This document shows, piece after piece, positions 47,601 through 59,400 of a stretch of 64,000 nt of DNA. The first letter of the stretch is position 1; each line of letters begins with the position of its first letter. The DNA is from Pempheris klunzingeri. Its lineage: Eukaryota; Chordata; Actinopteri; Acropomatiformes; Pempheridae. The notes under the pieces are model-generated. The model was given only the letters and a program-made list of their open reading frames with translations. It was not told the origin of the DNA and did no database searches. The stretch lies in NCBI RefSeq assembly GCF_042242105.1, contig NC_092035.1, forward strand, positions 8,411,477-8,475,476, given 5' to 3'. The translations under genes and the position numbers were made by a program.

Positions 47601-50600
47601 GTCAAGTATTTGCTGATCATCAAATTGCGCCTTTTTTTTTCCATATTCTCCTTTGTGACATTTGATTGGTCATATTTCACGTACAGACATGCTGAGAGTT
47701 CTTCTCATTGACCTCTCGTATTCACCAAAATGTTATGCTATTCTTTGATATAAGTTGTATTTCGCTTGGATGCACAAATCATTGGCTGAATCGATATCTG
47801 TGAAACTCAAAGCATCACAAGCAGTGATACCAGCCTCACCTGGTCTATCACAGTCTACAGATGGTGTACCAGGTGGAGTTCTGGTTCCTGCCCTCTCCTG
47901 CCCCAAACTGTCCACACACCAACAATGTCCAGAGGAACCATGGCACTGAAATACATTATGATTAAAAACAATATTCTCTATATCATAAAGATAAGGAATG
48001 AAAACAAGAAAAATAGGAATCCACATGCGTCTGCAGAGTAATCACAGTTGTACCTGTCTGGGTAGGTACTGTCCCTCTGCGTCACACTGAGGAACAAAGC
48101 TTCCAACAATAGGATATCCCTCTGGACTGGTGGTCTGTCCGCTGTCTCTGCGCTGCTCACAGTGTGTCTTAGGACGCTCTGGTTTATCTGGCGAAAAAAA
48201 GAGGAAACACACACAAGTCCTTGACAAAACTGTTTATACTGTAGGTCATTATGATTGACAGAACAGCTTTTCACACTGGTTATGTCTCCTGACTGCCAAG
48301 ACTGCCTTTATTGCCGTCAGGCTTTATCCCGATCCTGACCTTCAAACTCTATAAAGACGACCTTCATCTTTCTTGCCTTTCTTCAGGCTCATGGGTGGGC
48401 GTTGGGAGTCTGTGCATCTCAAGCGGTTTCCTCATTATCTCAGTTTAGCAGTAGCAAAACTATTCTCCTCAAAAAATTCTGCATTCTGTCACTTGTACCA
48501 ACTTTATTAACAATGATTTGGTCAGTGGGAGTTTTTAATCTGTACCTGTCTGTAAGACTTTCTGGTATGCATGAACTTTGTAGTAATTAATCCTGACATC
48601 TGCAGCGCCTCTTTATTATTACAATAATAATGACTCCTGCACGGACTGTTATTCTAGTACAGTCCCTGTCAGCTATCTGGCATGCACCATGGCCATTTCT
48701 CTTTTTGTGGGTTTGACTTGTTCAAGGTCTTCTCATATCTTGAATAAACTATGTACCATAAATATTTCTGGTTAGCCTTGTGTCGAAGTCCTAAAACTAA
48801 GTGTTATTCTGCACCTTCATTCTGGCCTGACTGAGATGATAAAAGCACCTTGTTATATCCACTGCAACACTTACGTATAAAACATAGTCCAAGGGGTCTG
48901 AGGCACAATAAAAATGTAGTCTCACCTGGTCTGTCACAGTCTTTGGGTGCTGTACCAGGTGGAGTCCTGGTTCCTGGCCTCTCCTGTCCCCTACCGTCCA
49001 CACACCAGCAATGTCCAGAGGAGCTGTGGCACTAAAACAGTAATGACTGATATCAAAATGATGGTTACATCTCTTTGTGTTGCTATGGCACAAACACAAT
49101 AAATAAAGATAATGTAAGTATTATGTTAATGATTATATTATATAATTACAAGTTAGTTAAATTGATAATACAACACTGTAAAAGACAGTAAAATAGGTCA
49201 GTCATTAGATGCTGACCTGCAGTGGTAGGTACTGCCCATTAGCATCACACTGGGGAACATAAGCTCCAATAACAGGATATCCCTCTGAACTGGTAGCCTG
49301 TGCTCTTTCTCTGTGGTGTTCACAGTGAGTTTTAGGACGCTCTGGTTCATCTGGAAAACATTTACAAGTTTACACAAGTTATTAATCACAAATTGTTTCT
49401 AGTAAACCTCAAGCTGCAGGTCAGAGTGATATGATTTAAAATCCACATCCTGGTGTGTTATTATGCTTTACGGCGTCAACATGTCAGTAATGTTTTACAG
49501 ACTGTTGGACCTCAGCGTGCACTCATCAAAGAGGACAACTGCACTCCTTGCTGTCCCTCTCCAGTCCTACAATGCAGACGACAATCAAGTATCTTGGCAA
49601 GCTGAGCTCTGAAATACTTTTCCATCCTCTTTGCTGGTATCACACTGACTCCTGCACAGACTGCAGTCTTAGTACGATCCCTGACGTACCCCTTCATTAC
49701 GGGCATTTCTTGTTCTGTAGGACTTTACTACAACATTTGACTTTGCTCAGTGGATTGTTCAAGCTGTCCTTGTACCCTGTAAAAACTGTTATAAATCCCC
49801 CTGGCTGGATTTCTGAAGTATTTTTTGTCTCTCTACAACTCATCTAGAATTCTGCAGAGGGTTTGTGTTTGTGTGTAATCAGCCTATATTATATGATATA
49901 TATTATATTTTGTGTATCAGCTTGCACCTTCACTGCTTCTTGGTTCAGATGTTGCAACCTGCTGTACATATCCACCCAAGTGTTTAGATCGATATGAAAC
50001 TTGGGTAGCTTGTCTCACCTGGTCTGTCACAGTCTTTGGGTGGTGTACCAGGTGGAGTCCTGGTTCCTGGCCTCTCCTGTCCCCTACTGTCCACACACCA
50101 ACAATGCCCAGAGGAGCCGTGGCACTAGAACAGTAACGATTTATATCAAGATGCTGGTTACATTTCTCCATGTTACACAAAGCTGGATTAACATCATAAA
50201 TAAAATGAAATCATCTGTCACCAGATGCTAACCTGCAGCGGCTTGTACTGCCCGTCAGCACTGCACTGAGGAACATGAGCTCCAACAATAGGATATCCCT
50301 CTGGACTGGTGGTCTGTACACTGTCTCGGTGGTGCTCACAGTGAGTTTTAGGACGCTCTGGTTCATCTAAGGATTATGGAATGGAAACATTAGTAAGCAG
50401 ATAGTTAACCCAAAGTACAATGAGTAGGGCTAGTTCAGATGTTGCAACCTGCTGCACATATCCACCCAAGAGTTTAGATCAATATGAAACTTGGGCAACT
50501 TGTCTCACCTGGTTTGTCACAGTCTGCAGCTGTTGTACCAGGTTGAGTCCTGGTTCCTGCTCTCTCCTGCCCCCTACTGTCCACACACCAGCAATATCCA

Positions 50601-53600
50601 GTAGAGCTATGGCACTGAAGTGATAATGAAAGGTCATTTAACTATTATGTCAAGATTTCTATACATGTTGGTCAAAATAATACAAAGACACAGGTGAAAC
50701 ACAGTGAAAAAATGTCAAAAGATGTTTACCTGCAAAGGTACGTACTCCCCATTAGCATCACATTCAGGTGCAAAGGCTCCAAGTAAAGGATATCCCTCTG
50801 GACTGGTGGTCTGCACACTGTCCCTATGATGCTCACAATGAGTTTTAGGACGCTGTGGTTCATCTGGAGAAGAAAAATGGAAGCATTTTCATCATTTCAA
50901 GTAATTGGTAAATGTAGCTGTTATTTGCAAAACACAGGTGAGTCATTATGCTGTCTCATAGACTCTTAGCTATTATATTTAGGAAATACTAATTCAGCAC
51001 ATCAGTATCTTTCACTGAGTTAGATATTCAACGTTGTCAATGGTTATATGACCTAATTTCTTGCTTTGGCTGATGGACTCTTTCCTTTGTCCCGGTCCTC
51101 TTAAATCTTTCACAAGATTTCCACGTTTAAAGTCTTTAGGACATACGGCCTCCTCCCTGACTGTGCATGGGTTATCTGTTTTTACCACTCATCCTCTGCA
51201 CTGAGGCACCACATGGCTCACATGGCCCATTACTATTCCTCCCCACACCAGATCCCTTAACTATGTTGGAATAACCCAAAACCTCCCTGCTACAGACCTC
51301 TCATTTCCTGCTTGGACTACTTTAAATCTGAAAGCTGCACAAAATTTGATTTTACCTGCTGTAGATTACCATTATCTCCCCTCCATTACAGGTTCCTATT
51401 TAACTGAGAGCCAGTACTTGGATATTCTAATAAATCCCAATAAGTTTGGATGCAACAAGTCAGTCTCACCTGGTCTGTCACAGTCTTTGGGTGGTGTACC
51501 AGGTGGAGTCCTGGTTCCTGGCCTCTCCTGTCCCCTACTGTCCACACACCAACAATGTCCAGAGGAGCCGTGACACTGAAATACACAACAATCATAGTGT
51601 AATCATAATGACACAGCAATGACACATTGTCTATTCAGTAAAAAAAAAAACTTACCTGTTGAGATATGTATTGTCCATTAGCATCACACTGAGGTACAAA
51701 CACTCCTGGTATGGGATATCCCTCTGGACTGGTAGTCTGTACACTGTCTCTATGCACCTCACAGTGAGTTTTATGACGCTCTGGTTCATCTGGTTGAGAA
51801 AGATGGACAATAAGAGGATCATATACATGTTCTTTTACAACATGTATAGCAGCAGATAGAACTGTCAATCAAAGTTTAAATACATTGAACAATACTAGAC
51901 TAAACAATTAGATCTACCTTATTCATTTCTTATGCTCTAAAAAGTTTGTTATTACAGGAATAAAAACATGCAAAGGCTTCTACTATAGGTTAATGCAAGA
52001 TTGTAGATTGAGCTGTGTTTGTGTAAAGAGCTACAAATGTACTTTAACAAGGCACATTTTAAAGGGATGACTAGGGTAATGTTTATTTTTTCACGGACAA
52101 CTTGTAGTAAAAAATGGCCAAAGGTCATAAAATCTATTCAGCTGGTCTATTTCTGTGTCAACCTTTAGGTAACATGAGAAAAAATAACTAAGTCGCATTG
52201 CAGTTACACATGGTATGCCAAATGTACTTTTTTCCTTGTATTTCTTTAGCTTAATCTTACTCTGCCTTTGCTTTTGACTTCCCATCACACACAGTGATAT
52301 CACCTGTTTTTACAGGCATTCCAAGGCTATGACCCAATGACCTCAATAGTGCACCACTTACAAGGTTAGACACACACTCGTGTAAACGTGCTGTCTGTTT
52401 GACTTGTCACTGAGTTGAGGAATTAGTGGGTTCACAGGTCAATGTTTAGCAAGAAAGCCTTGGGAGGCCATGACACAACACACCTGTTGATGCTGGGAGT
52501 GTTACCACAGACAACACAACAGTTTAAAGCACTCACGGGAAGCTGAATAGAGGGAGACATCTCTCTTTTCATGTATATTTTTCTCTCTCACCTGGTCTGT
52601 CACAGTCTGTGGGTGGTGCACCAGGTGATGTCCTGGTTCCTGCTCTCTCTTGTCCCCTTCTGTCTACACACCAACAATGTCCACTAGAGCCATGACACTA
52701 AAAAATATACATTTTATTAATTTCATGTGGTTAGAATTTCTTATGTTACATTAACTGAAATTCAATACCAGTTCATCTGCCTGTCAATTAGCCGATCAGT
52801 CAATAGATACTGACCTGCAGTGGCGTGTATTGCCCATTAGCATCACACTGAGGTACATAGGCTCCAACAACAGGATACCCCTCGGGACCGGTGGTCTGTA
52901 CACTGTCTCTGTGGTGCTCACACTGAGTTTTGGGACGCTCTGGTTCATCTGAGGAGGAAAGGAAAAATTTATTTACACTACTACTCTAACAAAAATGGGC
53001 CACAATTACAAGAGAGTGCTGGTAATCAACAGGTTATTCTTTATCTGTTTAATGCATAAAAAACTGAAATGTAAAAATAAACTGTTGTTTGCAAGTGAAT
53101 AATGACAACACTATAAAGCTGGGACTTTCCTCCAAATAAGATTAAGTTTGGTGTGTTTGCACAGTCACAGCAGCGCCTCAATGCCTCAATGCAGTGCGCA
53201 TATGCTGCCAGCTGAAATCTCACCTGGTTTGTCACAGTCTGTGGTTTGTACACCAGGTGGTGTCCTGGTTCCTGCTCTCTCCTGTCCCCTACTGTCCACA
53301 CACCAACAATCTCTAGAGGAAATATGGCACTAAAATAGAAATAGTAGTAACCATAATAAATTGATGTATTTCAAGTTAGTTAAATTGCTGACATGAAAAT
53401 GTTTCATGGAATAAACAAATTATAAGCACGGACTTGTAAGGGCTTGTACTGTCCATTAGCATCGCACTGCGGTACATAGGCTCCAACAATAGGATATCCC
53501 TCTGGACTGGTGGTCTGTACACTGTCTCTGTGGTGCTCACAGTGAGTTTTAGGACGCTCTGGTTCATCTGTGAAGAATTGAAAAAGTAATGACAATTATT

Positions 53601-56437
53601 CATAATTATGCTCTTGCATAAATTGCTAATGTAGTCTCTCAAGGAAAAGACTGATTTCTCTGCCCTGCTGGTTAGCAAATCCTAGCACAAACATTTTGCA
53701 TGCATCTTTTGATCCCATCATATTCTCATCATGTAATGAGCTTCAAGAAAATTAGTTTATTAAATAATTAGCATTTAAAAAGCGGAATGTTGTGTCCCGT
53801 CCACTTCCTTAGGCTTAGCTAAGCTAACACAAAGATGAGAAGATGAGTCCCTTTAAAAAGATAATTTTCATCTTTGATCCTTCTTGTTGGAGATGAGGCA
53901 CACCAGGATGTTGTCATCTGCATATAGGAGCATTTCTTGTGGGTTAATGGCCAGATGTACCATGCTGGCTCCAAGTTACGATCCATGAGTTTCTTATTGG
54001 CTTTTAATGGGGAGCTTGACTTATACTGAGGACTTAAAGTTGGGACATCTGGCCCTTTCCGCTCCGCTTTCTCTTTTTTCTGTCGATCTCAAGTTCCCTA
54101 ACTTTATGGATGTCTAAATGAAGAAGCCCTTAAATGTAAGGGGCTTTTGCATGAAACCTTAATATGCTAAGATAATAAGAACACCCTGAAAGAACATGTA
54201 CATTTTGGGAAGGATGAATGAGAATTCCTTTTCCTCACCTGGTTTGTCACAGTCTGCAGCCGTTGTACCAGGTTGAGTCCTGGTTCCTGCTCTCTCCTGC
54301 CCCCTACTGTCCACACACCAGCAATATCCAGTAGAGCTATGGCACTGAAGTAATAACGAAAGGTCATTTAACTATTATGTCAAGATTTCTATACATGTTG
54401 GTCAAAATAATACAAAGACACAGGTGAAACACAGTGAAAAAATGTCAAAAGATGTTTACCTGCAAAGGTACGTACTCCCCATTAGCATCACATTCAGGTG
54501 CAAAGGCTCCAAGTAAAGGATATCCCTCTGGACTGGTGGTCTGCACACTGTCCCTATGATGCTCACAGTAAGTTTTAGGACGCTGTGGTTCATCTGGAGA
54601 AGAAAAATGGAAGCATTTTCATCATTTCAAGTAATTGGTAAATGTAGCTGTTATTTGCAAAACACAGGTGAGTCATTATGCTGTCTTATATACGCCCCTC
54701 TGCTCACATCAGTTTCTTTCGCAGAGTAAGTCCAAATAACAGTTTTTAAGGTTATATGAACTAATTTCTTGCTTTTGTTGATGGGATCTCTCTTTCCTCA
54801 GTCCCTGCCCTTTTAAAATGGCAAAGATCTACTCATATCCCACATGGACTTACACTGAGCTACACTAAAGTTACATTGATTCCTACATCTCATTTTAAAA
54901 GCTGCACAATGTTTGATTTTTATCTATTATCCTGGCTCCCCTTCATATTTAACTGAGAACCAGTACTTGGATATTTTAATAAATCCCAATAAGCTTGGAT
55001 GCAACAAGTCAGTCTCACCTGGTCTGTCACAGTCTTTGGGTGGTGTACCAGGTGGAGTCCTGGTTCCTGGCCTCTCCTGTCCCCTACCGTCCACACACCA
55101 ACAATGTCCAGAGGAACCGTGACACTGAAAATACACAATAATCATAACGTAATCATAACGAAACAGCAATGACATAATGTATCTATTTAGCAAAAAAAGA
55201 TCTTACCTGCTGAGATGTGTATTGACCATTAGCATCACACTGAGGTACATAGGCTCCAACAATAGGATATCCTTCTGGACTGGTGGTCTGTACACTGTCT
55301 CTGTGGTGCTCACAGTGAGTTTTAGGACGCTCTGGTTCATCTGAGGAGATAAATATGAACAAATGTAAAAGAAAACACACACACACAGTAACCTAATTCC
55401 TTTCTTGAAGACCAACCTCTTGGAACAGAGTTATCAACATTGAAAACACAGTTGTTGCTATCAAGCAATCACAATCAAACTGTCAATGTTTTTTCAGTGG
55501 TTTTATGTGTCACCTGGTCTGTCACAGTCTTTGGGTGGTGTACCAGGTGGAGTCCTGGTTCCTGCTCTCTCCTGTCCTCTACTGTCCACACACCAACAAT
55601 GCCCAGTGGAGCCATGGCACTAAAATGAGTATTAAATCAAATCAGTGCATCACTTGACTCAGGCCATCAGTTAGACATACACATTACCACTGTATCAGTC
55701 AGCACTCACTTGCAGCGGTCGATACCGTCCATCAGAGTCACACTGAGGGATGAAGGCTCCGGGACTTGGACGACCATCTTGTTCCACTCCACTCTGCAGA
55801 CTGTCTCTGTGCTGCTCACACTGGCTCTTTGTGTGACCTGTCTGTGCTGTAGACAAAGAATATTAAAAAAAATATGAAAACTTTTTCTTATTGTCTTATT
55901 TTCTTTCCTCCCATATCTTTGTACCATATTTATGTATTTGTTTATGTTCCTATCAGGCAAACTGTAATGTCAAACATGTTTCTACACACCTACAGTGCAG
56001 GAAAACTGAGAAGCTTCAGACAATGAAATAAAAGTGAAGTGAAATTAAAGTAATTGGAAAAAAAACAAGTGTAACCTTTATCACCATCATGCATGAATAT
56101 AGTGGTATTTTTACTAACCTTGCTGCTCAGAGCAGAAGAAACCATCACCATAAAACCCAGGATGGCACTGACACTGGAAGGAACCCAGTCCATTGATACA
56201 TCTGGCATTGATATGACAGGGAGAGGAGCTGCACTCATCCATGTCTAAGGAAACAGACGGAGCAAAATGTTGAAACACATTCTGTAATTTCCACAAAATG
56301 TATATCGTTATATAAAATAATATCTTAACAGTATTTGATCTGTTTATTCAGTTTATTCCAAAAATTATCGGTCAAGGAGAGAGGTAGGGAGAGTTTAAAG
56401 GGAGTTCATCGAAAGTTCACACTGATGGGTGAAAAGA

Positions 56438-56480
<43 letters not shown>

Positions 56481-59400
56481 CAGGACCTCTCTCCTCCACT
56501 CATTCCAAAGCAAAACACCCGTTGTGTCATTGATCCATTTGTCTTTTACTTTCACCCCCTCTCCAGTCTAATCTCACACCCTACTTCTCACATTAGTCCT
56601 CTCATTTCCACTCTCGTTCTCACATTTGTCACCCATCCCCCCCTCTTGCTGTGTTTCCTTGCTTTTGCAGCTGTGTGTTACTGTTGTGGAAGAAATTTAG
56701 GGCCTGCGCCTGGAAAAAAATATGTGGGTCTCTTCCAAATATTCAGTTCATTTTGGAACATGCAACACTAAAAGCTCCAAAACATCTCTTACGTGACCAA
56801 CAAGTACAACTGACAACCAACCCATTGAATTTACAAGATGAGATCATGATGAAGATGGGAGAATGACATGGCCATTGTAACAAAGAAGGTTCATTTCTAA
56901 TTGCCTGTTAAGAGTATCACATCTATCAAAATTACAGTATATGCAATAAGACGTGTGTCATGGTGCTCAGCTCAAAGATAAACTACCACATTCATTAGAG
57001 AGAATAAATAACAGGCGTTGAAACATGTGCAACAACTTCAGCAGACATAAACACTTCATCTAACACTGACCACCATAAACAACTAGTCACACCACACCAA
57101 ATAAAGTTGTAGCAGCAAAACCTGACTGCATAAAGCTACAAGTGTGTTTTATGATACTGGAATTCAATTTTTTATTTGTAAAAGGTAAGATGTGTTGTTT
57201 CTTTTTTCAAATGTTACATGCCTTACTTACTTTAACTTTCAATGAAGTGCCATGTGTATGTTAATATGCTAACTTCAGCCTAAAACGGCACAGTGCCCAG
57301 AAACAGCCTTACATAGCTTAGAGCGTGGCAAGAGTCTTGTTTTCAGAAAGAGCTCAGAACTTAAACTCATGTCATGAGCACATACTGTACACAGTAGTCT
57401 TATCGCTAGTACATTTTAGAAATTGTAACTCACCAACACAGGTACGCCCGTCATAGCCAAACTCAAAGCCGCTGTGGCACTGGCAGCGATGGCTCCCAGG
57501 CAGGTTCATGCACTGAGCATGAGCACCACATGAACTCAAGCCCTCAGCACACTCATCTATGTCTGCAGAGACAGAAAAGGAGAGAAAGTGTGGCATTTAG
57601 TCTCATTTAGAGTCTATGAACTCATAAACCAGGAATTCCCTCCCCTATCTAAAACATAACAAACTGTAGGTGTATGTGAGTGCAAAGCCTGTAATTAAGG
57701 GTCATTACTGGTGCTTTTAGTACATATACATTGCATGTCTGCATGCTTGTGTTACTATAACATGTACCCCTACACCTGGAGTCTTGTCTGCATCCTTAAA
57801 TGTATTGTGGAACATACAGTACAAAACCACAAAGAGATTATGTGACCAGAGAGAGAAACTGAGGCCCAATCATGGGAACCAAGGCCAAGCCTGGGGCTTT
57901 CCTAGTGCTGTCAGCAGGAGAGAAAGACCTGCTGCTGGGGTAATGATAGGCCACGCAACAGCTTTAATGTTGCAAGAGAAGAGAAGAGAAGAGAAGAGAA
58001 GAGAAGAGAAGAGAAGAGAAGAGAAGTGATTCCTTCCATCCAGCCTGTACTTGACCCCACTGCACTGGATGGGCAGATGTTGATGAAACACAGACAGACT
58101 GCCTTGAACTGTCTTTAACTTTGTCTGCCTGTGTTTATGTGAGTAAGCGTGTGAGGGAGACCCTGTCAGACTAAGACAAATTAAGAGAAGCACCATGAAG
58201 CACTTTGTAATCGACATACTCTGTCACAATGCTGGACAGTATATCCAGGAAAACTTCTTTAGCAGGATGTTGTATGTGCTCAAAGATACCGTAGCAGTTG
58301 CGTCCATCCCCTCTGTAACCAGTCGCACACTGGCACTGGAAGGCCTGGCCCTCCAGTGGGATACACTGGGCTGTCGTGTCACAGTCGTGGTTCCCAGCGT
58401 AGCAGGGGTTGACCAGCTCCGGCCCCGTTGGCTCAACTACAGAGTGGAAGGGAGACACATGAAGTGACAAGAATTATTTCAGTTCATCATTGTTTGATAT
58501 AGGACAACAGTGATTCAAGCCTAAACGTATTATTCTGAAGACCTGCTGTTTAAGAGAAAATCCACTGTACTCAGGATGGAGACAGTAATGGATTATCCTG
58601 TACCTCGGTACTTGTCTTTATGGCTTATGTTACGGTTTTCCATGTTTAATTTACTATCACTGAATGAATTTTAAGAATACAAGCCGTAAGTATTCATTAT
58701 GCGGAATGGCCCTTAGTCCAGAGGGGCACATGACAAGAAAAAATCTACTGCACACCTGCACAGCCTCTGCAACACTCCAAACGTCCTGAATTGAGATGAA
58801 TTGAGATCTGGATCATTCAACAGTTAAAGTCCAATGATTACAGCGATGATTACAGGACAGCCTAACCAAACACACATGGCAACTCACGCCAGACAAATTC
58901 CCATAGGACGGTTTCCTCTAAGGAAGTAACTCCCTCTATGTTCTCAATATTCAACATATGGGTAAGGTTAGACACACATGTACATGAGAGAGATGAACAG
59001 ACGGAGGGATGAGTGAGCGGATGTGTGTGCGGGGTTCGCTCATACCAACACACAGCTCGGACACACAAGACAATTTAAACAACAATCCTCAGACTTATTT
59101 CTGGCAAAATCAGAAAGAAAACCAGCAGAGAAAAGAAAGCAGAGAAATCATTAGAAAAGAATGTGAAAGACTTAAATAAATAAGTGCTGCTCTGCTTCAA
59201 AATGTTCCTGAGAGCATACATCAGGATGGCGGTACAGTGGGAATCCAACCCCAAATCCTGGCTGTTAAATGCCTTTCTCTACCAACTGAATCTAATCCAC
59301 TGAAATGTTTTATTCTAAAAGCATTCATCTGATCATGTGCCTGGTTTGTTTGTGGATTTGACAGGCAGACCACCTCAAAGAAAAACTCACATCACTAAGA

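Larger units (their letters stand above)
47840..55846 (-). repeat. nid2: ten tandem two-exon thyroglobulin type-1 units in nid2
   Basis: Units in protein order: J 55710-55846 + 55514-55619; I 55207-55340 + 55019-55124; H 54460-54593 + 54239-54344; G 53434-53567 + 53224-53329; F 52815-52948 + 52592-52697; E 51656-51789 + 51470-51575; D 50730-50863 + 50509-50614; C 50233-50366 + 50019-50124; B 49217-49350 + 48926-49031; A 48054-48187 + 47840-47945. Nine units are exactly 134 + 106 coding bases (80 residues), entering and leaving in phase 1; J is 137 + 106. The first half has [33 protein letters not shown]; the second has [12 protein letters not shown] and [22 protein letters not shown]. Every unit keeps six cysteines and CWCV, with no stop or frameshift. 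J is the most divergent and closest to the first human domain. Some type-1 domains inhibit papain-like cysteine proteases; inhibition here is untested. Confidence 0.95.
56119..58436 (-). other. nid2: nid2 EGF-like domain exons (three)
   Basis: 58290-58436 encodes [16 protein letters not shown] and [13 protein letters not shown]. 57434-57562 encodes a calcium-binding type domain starting [12 protein letters not shown]. 56119-56244 encodes [16 protein letters not shown] and GFYGDGFFC. Human NID1 and NID2 have four EGF domains at this place. The one between the second and third here (starting NPCEDGSHTC in human NID2) is not seen in the 1.2 kb intron 56245-57433, which contains (CA)n at 56440-56478. 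Confidence 0.92.

Noticed and set aside
47840-55846. The tandem units could be decayed pseudo-exons
   Set aside because: All ten keep frame, six cysteines, CWCV and GT-AG splice sites, which decayed exons would not.
59222-59297. Functional tRNA gene
   Set aside because: A- and B-box-like motifs are present but the acceptor and anticodon arms do not pair convincingly; a SINE head fits better.
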